From assembly GCA_014237855.1 (NCBI GenBank), contig JABACD010000001.1, positions 434,001 to 498,000 on the forward strand: a stretch of DNA of 64,000 bases. Reading direction: 5' to 3'. Positions 17,357 to 25,024 of this stretch are shown here, piece by piece (positions within the stretch are counted from its first letter, which is position 1; each line of letters opens with the position of its first letter). Source of the stretch: Planctomycetota bacterium (GTDB lineage: Bacteria > Planctomycetota > UBA1135 > GCA-002686595). The notes under the pieces are model-generated. The model saw only the letters and a list, made by a program, of their open reading frames with translations. It searched no databases and was not told the origin of the DNA. The position numbers were made by a program, and so were the translations under genes.

Positions 17357-18319
17357 ATGATGGAGCTCAAGAAGGGTCTTGTCGTGCGTGTGGACGCCAA
17401 GGTCTGCCACGTCGATCTCGCGGGCGAGGTCATCCACGCCGCCCCCCGCGGCCTGCTCTTCGAGAAGCTCGAGGGCATCAAGAACCCGGTCGCGGTCGGG
17501 GACTGGGTCATGGTGGACGCCAGGACAGACCCCGCCAGCCTGATGGAGGTCTTACCGCGAAAGAACACCCTCTCGCGGGTCGCCTCTTCTCATGACCCTC
17601 GCGAGCAGGTTCTGGTTGCCAACTCCGATCAGGTGCTAATCATCGCCTCGGTCGTCAAGCCGCGTTTCTCCAGCAATCGCACGGACCGTATCCTCGCCGC
17701 TTGCGAGTGGAACCGCATTCCTGCCGTACTCGTCCTCAACAAGATCGACCTGGACAAGAAGGGAATTCTGGAGGACATCCGCGCGACCTACGAGAGCGTC
17801 CCCGTCCCGATCATCGAGACCTGTGCAACCGACGGCCGCGGCCTGGATGAGTTACAAGAAGCGCTGAGGGATAAGGTCTCGGTTCTCTATGGACCATCCG
17901 GAGCTGGAAAGTCGACCACGCTCAACACGATTCAGCCTGGGCTCAATCTGAAGGTAGGAAAGATCAGCAGTCACTGGGAACAAGGTCGTCACACCACGAC
18001 CTTCTCCCGACTGCTGCAGCTCGACCTGGGGGGCTGGGTCGTTGACACTCCCGGGATTCGAGTCTTCCGCCTGCACGGCGTCAAGAAGGGTGACTTGCGC
18101 GGGCTCTTTCCAGAGTTCCGACGCTACCAGTCTCAGTGCAGGTATCCCGACTGCACTCATGATCACGAACCGGACTGCGCGGTGCTCGACGCTCTCGAGG
18201 CTGGGGAGCTCCCGCAGAGTCGCTACGGGAGCTACCTGGAGATGCTGGTCGAGGCTGCCCCGGATGACTTCTCCTTCGATGACGACGAGGAAGACGAGGA
18301 GTTTGGCGACGAGGTCTGA
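17357..18319 (+). CDS. rsgA: Ribosome small-subunit-dependent GTPase A
   Basis: RsgA is a circularly permuted GTPase that helps late 30S maturation. From ATG 17357 the protein has 320 residues. A TTG at 17243 would add 38 residues that do not look like the family, so 17357 is preferred. An OB-fold N-terminus is followed by the permuted GTPase motifs in the order G4 (LVLNKIDLD), G1 (YGPSGAGKSTTLN), then G3 (VDTPGIR). The zinc-binding knuckle is CRYPDCTHDHEPDC. The C-terminus ends in an acidic run of Asp and Glu. Confidence 0.94.
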   Translation: MMELKKGLVVRVDAKVCHVDLAGEVIHAAPRGLLFEKLEGIKNPVAVGDWVMVDARTDPASLMEVLPRKNTLSRVASSHDPREQVLVANSDQVLIIASVVKPRFSSNRTDRILAACEWNRIPAVLVLNKIDLDKKGILEDIRATYESVPVPIIETCATDGRGLDELQEALRDKVSVLYGPSGAGKSTTLNTIQPGLNLKVGKISSHWEQGRHTTTFSRLLQLDLGGWVVDTPGIRVFRLHGVKKGDLRGLFPEFRRYQSQCRYPDCTHDHEPDCAVLDALEAGELPQSRYGSYLEMLVEAAPDDFSFDDDEEDEEFGDEV

Positions 18320-18333
18320 GCCACCCGCCAGCG

Positions 18334-18822
18334 TCAGCCCGCGATCAACTTGTAGACCCAACAGACCGCCATCAGCCCCAGTCCTGCCCTGACCCAGCGC
18401 CCCTTGCGAAGCTCGATCCTTCTGTAGATGTCCACCCCTTGGACGTGTCTCATCACGGCCCAAATCGTCAGTAGAGGCAGCGCCAGCACGGTGACCAGGC
18501 CGAAGGGTTGAGTGAGGAAGGCCTGCACTGGATGCCCCTGGACAGCCAGGGTAACCGAGGTGGTCACACCGCATCCTGGACAGGGAATGTTCGTCCACTC
18601 CTTCAGCAGGCAAGGTGCGAGACCCAGCTGCTCATGTGTGCCGTATCCACGCTCGTCTGGCTCGACCAGGTACGCAAGAAGCACCATGGAGGCACTGGCC
18701 CCCACGAGGCTGGAGAGTACCAGATAGTGCGGCAGCCCCCTTCTGAAGCGGGAAGGCTCGTCGCCTGGCCAGTCGCTGGCCGGGGCCGAATCAGGGCTCT
18801 GATCGCTGGAGTCCACCAGCAC
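18334..18822 (-). CDS. DUF2752 membrane protein
   Basis: The 162-residue protein has an N-terminal polar stretch of about 30 residues, a first membrane segment near 33-52, and two or three more hydrophobic segments. The DUF2752 signature is visible as NIPCPGCGVTTSVTLAVQGH followed by a hydrophobic stretch containing a conserved Asn/Gln-Pro-like turn (TQPFGL). The CPxCG pair suggests metal binding or redox chemistry, but the function of the family is not known. It converges with rsgA, 14 bases apart. Confidence 0.8.
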   Translation of the reverse strand: MLVDSSDQSPDSAPASDWPGDEPSRFRRGLPHYLVLSSLVGASASMVLLAYLVEPDERGYGTHEQLGLAPCLLKEWTNIPCPGCGVTTSVTLAVQGHPVQAFLTQPFGLVTVLALPLLTIWAVMRHVQGVDIYRRIELRKGRWVRAGLGLMAVCWVYKLIAG

Positions 18823-18884
18823 ATCCTACGCTGAATCTCCCTGAAGATTTCTCTCTATCGACAAGCAGAGCCTTCGAGCTCAGC

Positions 18885-19388
18885 CTAGTTGAAGTCGTAG
18901 ATGTACGAGAGCCTGGTCTTGTTCAGGATCAGGTAGCTGAGTGAGCCCAAAAGCTTCAGATCTGCATCTCCCTGATCTTTGAAGCCCCGAACCGCGGGCT
19001 TACGAAGCACAAAGAACCTGCGCGAGAGATGATCATCGGCTTCATAGGCCCCTGGGCGAACATAGCCGGCGACTTCTACATTGAGCATTCCGGTGTAGAA
19101 GACTCGTACCCGATGCAACTCCGAGTCAGGGACATCGACGCGCATGTGATGGTCGCCGGCCTCGTCCAGGAGCTCGTGGGCCATCAAGACCTCGTCCAGG
19201 TTGACGTGCAACAGTGGGGTCTTGATCCGCTCGCACGTCTTGAGATCGATCAATGTCGCATCCCGCACCTTCAGGAAGTACTTCCGATGCTCATCGAGAA
19301 TCTGACTGAGCCGGGTGTACTTGTTCTCGACGTTGCCCTTGATCAGGAACGAGTCCGTGAGCAAGAGATCTGAGACGATCGTCAGCAT
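18885..19388 (-). CDS. Conserved-looking hypothetical protein next to folC
   Basis: I do not recognise this 167-residue protein. It has no signal peptide or membrane segment. Its composition is that of a folded cytosolic protein, mixed alpha/beta, with a histidine-rich middle (AGDHHMRVDVP). It starts three bases after the folC stop on the same strand, so the two are probably co-transcribed. No motif suggests a reaction. Confidence 0.7.
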   Translation of the reverse strand: MLTIVSDLLLTDSFLIKGNVENKYTRLSQILDEHRKYFLKVRDATLIDLKTCERIKTPLLHVNLDEVLMAHELLDEAGDHHMRVDVPDSELHRVRVFYTGMLNVEVAGYVRPGAYEADDHLSRRFFVLRKPAVRGFKDQGDADLKLLGSLSYLILNKTRLSYIYDFN

Positions 19389-19391
19389 GTA

Positions 19392-20684
19392 TCAGTCGAG
19401 GTATTCGGCGGCGGAGCCGCACTCGAGGAGGCCGCGGAGGACCGCAGCAAGATAGAAGGAACCGAAGATGAGCACCCAGCCACCGGACTGAGCCGCGTCC
19501 TGAATCGCATCACTCAGGGCTTCCGTGGGGTCATCCCAGTCCTCCGGATCATGACCGACCTCGTGGGCAAGTTCGGCGAGATTCTCGGACTCCTGGAGAC
19601 GACCCTCGGGGGCGGTCGTACAGAGGCACCTATCGACGTGCCCCACGAAGGCCTTGAGGAGCCGGTTGGCGTCTTTCTCAGTGCCCAGAGCCACGATCAG
19701 CTTTGGCTTTCTCCCGAGATCGGGATCACTTTCCAGCTCCTCCAGGAGCAGCCCGGCACTCTCGGCGGTATGCCCGCAATCCAGGATCACCGGGACCCCC
19801 TCGATATCGAAGCGCTCCTGGCGCCCTGGAAGCCGAGCCGATTGAACCGCCTGCGTATCCAAGTGAGAGCGCCAAATTGGCTCGTTTGAGGCAGAAACGG
19901 CCCCAACTTTGCCCATTTCATTCAAAACGGCCTCTGAAATTGCACGATTTCGGTCATCGATCGATCCGCGCTGATCAACGCTGACCAGCCTTCCGCCGGC
20001 GCTCTCGGCCAGACCCTGGAGAACGCTCCAGACGCGCTCATCTCCCTCCCTGGCAACGCCCGTGACCAGGGTGCCCCCGTGACTGATGACGGCGCCCTTC
20101 TCTCCAGCGATCGCCTCACGGGTGCTTCCGAGGACTGCTGTGTGCTCAAGCGCCACGTTTGTGACCACCGCGATGGGAGCCTCGAGGCTCCTGGTGGAGT
20201 CCAGCCGCCCGCCAATGCCCACCTCAACAACGGCCCAGCTGACACCCGCCCTTGCGAAGAGCAGGAAGGCAGCCGTGGTCATCAGATCAAACCAGGTGGC
20301 CTCACCCCCGGCAGTCCCCGCCTCCTTACCTGCCTCCTGCGCCCCAAGAGCCTCTTCCAGGGCCCCGGCAAGCTCCTCACGGGAAACCTCGCTCCCGTTG
20401 ATTCGGACCCTCTCGGTAACTCGCTCTACGTGGGGAGACGCATAGACCCCCGTGGATAGCCCGGCCCGCCCCAGGGCTGCGGCTACAAGCGCACAAACTG
20501 TCCCTTTCCCCTTTGTTCCCCCCACCAAGACCGATTTGAAGGCCCGATGTGGAGCACCAACCCTCTCCAAGACGTCCATCACGGGATCAAGCGTCCTCTC
20601 CATCCCACCACTCCGGTCGCGTCTCTCCCAGTTGATCAGGCGATCCAGGCGCTCCAGAGCGCGATCCAAGCGGTCAGCGGTCAT
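19392..20684 (-). CDS. folC: Folylpolyglutamate synthase / dihydrofolate synthase
   Basis: FolC adds glutamate to dihydropteroate and to folates. The ATG at 20684 gives 430 residues, the normal size. An upstream in-frame ATG at 20852 would add 56 residues unlike the family and run into the divergent Nudix gene region. The ATP-binding loop is GGTKGKGTVCALVAAAL, and the Mur-ligase-like pattern continues with TGVYASPHVERVTERVRING and VVEVGIGGRLDSTRSLEAPIAVVTNV. The last third forms the C-terminal ligase domain with LDCGHTAESAGLL. Confidence 0.92.
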   Translation of the reverse strand: MTADRLDRALERLDRLINWERRDRSGGMERTLDPVMDVLERVGAPHRAFKSVLVGGTKGKGTVCALVAAALGRAGLSTGVYASPHVERVTERVRINGSEVSREELAGALEEALGAQEAGKEAGTAGGEATWFDLMTTAAFLLFARAGVSWAVVEVGIGGRLDSTRSLEAPIAVVTNVALEHTAVLGSTREAIAGEKGAVISHGGTLVTGVAREGDERVWSVLQGLAESAGGRLVSVDQRGSIDDRNRAISEAVLNEMGKVGAVSASNEPIWRSHLDTQAVQSARLPGRQERFDIEGVPVILDCGHTAESAGLLLEELESDPDLGRKPKLIVALGTEKDANRLLKAFVGHVDRCLCTTAPEGRLQESENLAELAHEVGHDPEDWDDPTEALSDAIQDAAQSGGWVLIFGSFYLAAVLRGLLECGSAAEYLD

Positions 20685-20817
20685 GGGGGACAGACTACAT
20701 TTTCCAAGGTCGTACGGCCTACCAGCCGATAATGAATCCAGAGCCCCTATTTTCGAGCCACTGGAGGGACGACTCCTCCGTTCGGCCCAGGCAAACGGTT
20801 CGGCTGCCTTCCCAGCA

Positions 20818-21237
20818 ATGAACGAGCTCCAGCACAGGATCAAGGTCTTCATCTACAGCTTCCAGCAGGGGGCCCCGCGCTATCTCCTGCTGCGCAGCGC
20901 CCGAGGTATCAATCCCACCTGGGGAACCCTCGACGGAGCGATCGGGTTTGGTGAGAAGATCGAGACCGCCATCGAGCGCGAGGTGACCAAGGACATTGGT
21001 CTCCCCAAGCCGGAAGACCTGATCGACCTTCAGATGCCCAAGCTCTGGACCCTGGGCGACGAGGAGATCGTGGAGTGGCCGTACGGATCCTACGCCCCTA
21101 GTGCCGGCGAGCTGAGCCTCGATGCGCGCTGGGCTGACTATCGCTGGGCCGAATTCGGAGCTGCCTACTCGAGCCTGCACCTGGAACTCGACAGGGCAGC
21201 TGTTACCCGACTGCACACCTTGATCAGCGCGGCCTGA
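20818..21237 (+). CDS. Nudix-like hydrolase with degenerate box
   Basis: The 139-residue protein from ATG 20818 has the size and layout of a Nudix domain protein (nucleoside-diphosphate-X hydrolase fold). The box reads G-x5-E-x7-REVTKDIGL, where the catalytic EE pair of the consensus REUxEExGU is replaced by Lys-Asp. A Trp/Tyr-rich region follows. The activity is therefore doubtful or altered. The longer open frame back to 20452 overlaps folC and is not used. Its stop is followed by a perfect palindrome that ends transcription from both sides. Confidence 0.7.
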   Translation: MNELQHRIKVFIYSFQQGAPRYLLLRSARGINPTWGTLDGAIGFGEKIETAIEREVTKDIGLPKPEDLIDLQMPKLWTLGDEEIVEWPYGSYAPSAGELSLDARWADYRWAEFGAAYSSLHLELDRAAVTRLHTLISAA

Positions 21238-21247
21238 AGTTCGAGCC

Positions 21248-21299
21248 ATGACCAACGAGAGTCGCCCGCATCAAGATGCGGGCGACTCTCGTTGGTCAT
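21248..21299. terminator. Perfect 25-bp palindrome, bidirectional terminator
   Basis: Arms 21248-21272 and 21275-21299 are exact reverse complements over 25 bases with a two-base centre. It lies between the ends of the rightward Nudix gene (stop 21237) and the leftward DUF1501 gene (stop 21308). No T-run is seen on either side. Confidence 0.8.
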
Positions 21300-21307
21300 A
21301 ACCAGGC

Positions 21308-22531
21308 TCAACTCAGGTAGGAAACCGGCGCGTAGTCCTTGCCAAGCACCGGCTCGACATCCCCGCCCATCCACTGGACCGCTGTCGCATAGGCGTTCCG
21401 GAAGTCCACGTTGAAGCGCAGGTCTCGGTTATCGAGATCGATCAGTGAGGGATACTTCCCGTAGAGCCCGCCCTCGACTGGAGTGCCCGCGACGAACATG
21501 ATCCCCGCCTTTCCGTGGTCGGTCCCGCCAGAGCCGTTCTCCTTGGCCCGGCGACCGAATTCGGAGAAGGCCAGGACAAGCGTATCCTTGCCTGCCTCGC
21601 AACGGCCGACATCACGGAGGAACGAGTCCACTCCGTCGTCAAGTGCCTTGAGGGCGTCACCATGATCCCCTTTCTGATAGGCGTGTGTATCAAATCCACC
21701 AGTGGTAACGGAGATCACTCGGCTACCGAGCCCCGAGTGAATCAGCGCCGCCGCGGTCAGTAGCGATTGAGAGGTCTTGTGGTTGGTGTACTCAACATCC
21801 GTCTCGTACTTGCGAATTGCGTTGAGGATTCGTCCCGAAGAATCCTGAGCATCACTCATTACATTCCTGAGGCGTTCAAGCACTGACCCCTTGCCCTTCT
21901 CCCCACCTTCATTCAACGCCGTCTCTGCTCCTCGCTCCCCAAGCCAGCGATACGAGTCAGGTGTATTGAAGACGACCGGAGCATGGGTGCTCGAATGAAG
22001 AGAATATGGAACATCCGGGCCAATATGGACCGAGAGCTCGGGAAGAGCCTCGTCCGGCCAGACATCTCCACAGAGCTTTCCTAGCCAGCCGTTTCCAGCA
22101 GCTCGTCCGCGTAGATCCGCGGTGTGCCAGATCTCTCGTGCCTTGAAGTGGGAGAGTGTTGGACCTGGATAACCAACCCCCTGGATGATCCCCAGCTCTC
22201 CCCCATCGTAACGACGCGCAAGCTTGCTCATGCTCGGGTGGAGGCCAACGTGGTCATCGATCTTGTGAAGATCGCCCGTGGCGATTCGAGTGGCCTTGCG
22301 AAGCCTGTGGTACTCGTCATCTCCGTAGGGCACCAAGGTGGAGAGCCCGTCATTTCCGCCGTTCATCTGAATCACGACGAGGGTGCGCTCTCCTGCACGG
22401 CGACGTCCGCCGAGTAGCCGGAGAGCACCCGCTCGGGCGGCGGGTGCTGACAAGCTCAGACCCCCGGCGATGCCGAGCCCGGAGGCCAAGAAACCACGAC
22501 GTCCAAAACGCTTGGGATTGCTGTTATTCAT
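21308..22531 (-). CDS. DUF1501 protein with Tat signal
   Basis: The 407-residue protein begins with a twin-arginine signal (FGRRGFLASGLGIAGG..., cleavage near ARA at 32-34) and is probably exported folded. Family features are LVVIQMNGGNDGLSTLVPYG after the signal, GGFDTHAYQKGDHGDALKAL in the middle, and TDHGKAGIMFVAG near the end. The fold is related to alkaline phosphatase/sulfatase-type enzymes, but no activity is established. It lies five bases downstream of the DUF1800 gene, an arrangement common in Planctomycetota. Confidence 0.9.
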   Translation of the reverse strand: MNNSNPKRFGRRGFLASGLGIAGGLSLSAPAARAGALRLLGGRRRAGERTLVVIQMNGGNDGLSTLVPYGDDEYHRLRKATRIATGDLHKIDDHVGLHPSMSKLARRYDGGELGIIQGVGYPGPTLSHFKAREIWHTADLRGRAAGNGWLGKLCGDVWPDEALPELSVHIGPDVPYSLHSSTHAPVVFNTPDSYRWLGERGAETALNEGGEKGKGSVLERLRNVMSDAQDSSGRILNAIRKYETDVEYTNHKTSQSLLTAAALIHSGLGSRVISVTTGGFDTHAYQKGDHGDALKALDDGVDSFLRDVGRCEAGKDTLVLAFSEFGRRAKENGSGGTDHGKAGIMFVAGTPVEGGLYGKYPSLIDLDNRDLRFNVDFRNAYATAVQWMGGDVEPVLGKDYAPVSYLS

Positions 22532-22536
22532 GGTGA

Positions 22537-24345
22537 TCAGCCCAGTTGAGCTTCAGGAAGACTCAGGATCAGGTGCGCCAGCTGACGCAGGATGAGCTCG
22601 GCCCGGGGGTCTTGGATGAACTCGGATTCCTCGATTCCAGCCTGCTCACGCACCAGGCGGAAATGCTCTAGAAGCCGCGATCGAGTATCTCCCGGCACCT
22701 GAATCGCAAGCAAGTCGTCGAGCATGACTGCGACGATGCGCTCATCACCCTCGATCTTACGGCGGTTCAATCGGTAGCTGAGATTGAGCACTGGCTGGTA
22801 GTCCTTGCCGAGCGCATTCACTAGACGTGAAATTTCCTTCGGCAACTCATCCTTGGGCAGTTCGGGCTCCCATGCAACCTCACCCATCATCACCTCTCCC
22901 ATGGTCTCGTCCTCCATGGGCACCTCCTCGATGTCGAGCTCCATGGTGGACTCATCAGCTGCTTCGGAGTCCATCTCGATTAACTCTTCCTCCACGACCC
23001 GCTCACCTTCAGTCCCGCGCCTGGTGCTCGGTTCATCCAATGCCGAGCGACGATCCTTCTTGCTCCTGAAGGTCTCCTCCAGATCCACGGTTCCAATCAT
23101 CAGGCCAATCGTGTTGCCCCGTGCGAGCAGAGATCCGGTATTGATCCAAGCCTCCCCATGATCCCAGCCCTTGACACTGGGGGGCTCGAACAGCTTCTGG
23201 CCCAGTTCTGCACTGGCAGCTCTTAGGAAGTCTCCATCTACCTTGATCCCCAACCGTCTGCTGGAACCAACCAGGTACTCGACAGGGCCGAGAACTCGAG
23301 ATTCGAGGACCTCTTCGCGATAGAAGCGTGGATCCAGAAGCAGCTTTCGAAGAAAGGGCTGAAGCTCGTAATTCTTGCGCTGCAAGAATGCCGCGTACTC
23401 AACCAACCGAAGCTCGTCGGGCTCAACCCCCTCGAAGTAGGTGATGATCCGCCCGGCAATGTAGCGTGCACATGCAGTCTGTCTGAGCAGGATGTCAACG
23501 ACATCTTCGGTGCTGAAACGCCCAGTCTCGCCGAGGATCGTCTTCCTCCCGCTGTCGTGATCTTTCTTGACGAACTTGTAGTTGCCGATCTTGTCTCGCG
23601 AGGTGCCGGTCAGTGCCCTCGCAACCTCTTTCACATCTTCCTCGGTGTAGTTTCCGACACCGAGACTGAAGAGCTCCATCAGCTCTCTGGCCAAGTTCTC
23701 GTTCGGATTCCCTTTCTTGTTCTTCTGGTTATCCAAGAAGAGAAGCATTGCTGGGTCTCTTGCAATCCCATGAAGAAGCACGGCATAGCTCTCGGTCGCG
23801 TTTTCTCGAATCAGCTGGTGCTGTTCGATCATGTCGAAAGAGCGCTTGACCATCCCGTACTGCGTGGCAAAGAGTCCATGCCAGAAGAGCGCCATGCGGT
23901 CGCGCAATGGATCGTCATGAGCAACCATTCGTTCCAACCACCAGTTGGTATAGCCCTCCATCGCCTGACGGTTTTCCCGGCTGCGCAGAGCACGCCGACG
24001 GCGCTTCTCTTCCCGGGAGAGCTTCCCGGAGATCTTGGTGTCTTCTACCGTCCCCTGACTGTAGTGGGGAGGCTCAACAGCTCGGCCCCCCTTGAGTAGC
24101 TGATCAACCGCCGCTTCCGGGGTTCCTTGCAGGGCCCGAGAGATCGTCGCTCTTCTCGCGCCGAAGGCAGCTCGGTTGTATAGATGCTCGACGGTTCGCC
24201 GATTCCAGGGGATTCCGGACTGCACCTGGTCGCCAGCGACCCTCTCCTCTCGAGCGATGTGAGAATCTTGGCCTCCCAGAGCGGGGGGCTGGCCTGGGAC
24301 CATGAGGGTCGATCCGAGCAGAAGGCTGATCTTGATGAGGTGCAT
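22537..24345 (-). CDS. DUF1800 protein with acidic insert
   Basis: The 602-residue protein starts with a short hydrophobic segment (IKISLLLGSTLMV) that may be a signal sequence. The DUF1800 core runs from about residue 48 to 420, with NPNENLARELMELFSLGVG (213-231) and EVARALTGTS as its most typical parts. Between about 445 and 500 there is an insert rich in Glu, Asp and Met that interrupts the C-terminal part of the family. The gene precedes and is coupled to the DUF1501 gene. The function is unknown. Confidence 0.88.
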   Translation of the reverse strand: MHLIKISLLLGSTLMVPGQPPALGGQDSHIAREERVAGDQVQSGIPWNRRTVEHLYNRAAFGARRATISRALQGTPEAAVDQLLKGGRAVEPPHYSQGTVEDTKISGKLSREEKRRRRALRSRENRQAMEGYTNWWLERMVAHDDPLRDRMALFWHGLFATQYGMVKRSFDMIEQHQLIRENATESYAVLLHGIARDPAMLLFLDNQKNKKGNPNENLARELMELFSLGVGNYTEEDVKEVARALTGTSRDKIGNYKFVKKDHDSGRKTILGETGRFSTEDVVDILLRQTACARYIAGRIITYFEGVEPDELRLVEYAAFLQRKNYELQPFLRKLLLDPRFYREEVLESRVLGPVEYLVGSSRRLGIKVDGDFLRAASAELGQKLFEPPSVKGWDHGEAWINTGSLLARGNTIGLMIGTVDLEETFRSKKDRRSALDEPSTRRGTEGERVVEEELIEMDSEAADESTMELDIEEVPMEDETMGEVMMGEVAWEPELPKDELPKEISRLVNALGKDYQPVLNLSYRLNRRKIEGDERIVAVMLDDLLAIQVPGDTRSRLLEHFRLVREQAGIEESEFIQDPRAELILRQLAHLILSLPEAQLG

Positions 24346-24387
24346 CGGTGAATGAGAGGTTGCTGATGTGATCCGGGCCGCGGTGGT

Positions 24388-24451
24388 TCGACTCCGATTC
24401 AGGCATAATCGTCGAACATGGTCGATTTGTCGAGGTTTCGACGATTGTCGA
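24388..24451. promoter_or_regulatory. Cluster of TCGA palindromes, operator candidate
   Basis: Five TCGA tetramers start at 24412, 24422, 24430, 24438 and 24448, so the spacing is 10, 8, 8 and 10, symmetric about 24431. A 10-base perfect inverted repeat (24407-24416 and 24437-24446) is part of it, and a sixth TCGA lies at 24388. The cluster lies in the divergent intergenic region upstream of both the DUF1800 gene and the DUF4920 gene. Binding of a regulator is inferred only. Confidence 0.45.
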
Positions 24452-24556
24452 TAGCTTGAGCTGGAACTACGTCTGGCCCTGGACCCTATCGGCAGACTGG
24501 CCGTATCTTGTTTGGCTGATTCTCGTCCCCGCCTTCACGAATCCTTGATAACTGCC

Positions 24557-25024
24557 ATGATTCATCCCCGACTGCAGCCCTTGACCCTGCTGCTTGCATT
24601 GCTCTTCTCCTGCGCCACCACCGACGAGGTTCTTCCGGAAGGGGTCCCGATCGGTGAGGAAATCCAGAATTCTCAGGTTCAGCTCTTTTCCGTCATCGAT
24701 GCGAGCCCAGCGGAATTCTTCGATCAAACGCTGCTGGTTGAGGCAGAGGTCGTCGAGGTCTGTCAACGTGCGGGCTGCTGGATGCAGATTTCCGACAACG
24801 GTAAGACGGCAATGGTACGCTGGGAGACGGGGTGTGGTGGAAAGTACAAGTTCCCCACGGACGCCATCGGCAAGCGTGTCCTGATTCAAGGATCCTTCTA
24901 CCCCAAGGAGCTCTCCGAGGAAGATCGAGCTCACCTGGTAGAGGAGGCCGGTGGATCCCTCGACATTCGTTCCGACCCTTATGAGTTCAACGCCTCAGCG
25001 GTATTGATCCTTGATGAGCAGTAG
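24557..25024 (+). CDS. DUF4920 lipoprotein
   Basis: From ATG 24557 the protein has 155 residues with a lipoprotein signal (LLLALLFSC, lipid-carrying Cys near 18). A longer frame from 24512 would place polar residues in front of the signal. The core reads VEAEVVEVCQRAGCWMQISD and later GKRVLIQGSFYPKEL, which matches DUF4920, an OB-like domain of unknown function with a conserved CxxxGCW. It overlaps the UbiD-type gene by 14 bases. Confidence 0.78.
   Translation: MIHPRLQPLTLLLALLFSCATTDEVLPEGVPIGEEIQNSQVQLFSVIDASPAEFFDQTLLVEAEVVEVCQRAGCWMQISDNGKTAMVRWETGCGGKYKFPTDAIGKRVLIQGSFYPKELSEEDRAHLVEEAGGSLDIRSDPYEFNASAVLILDEQ

Noticed and set aside
17852..18613. Minus-strand open frame of 253 residues
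   Set aside because: It covers parts of rsgA and the DUF2752 gene in other frames and shows no motif.
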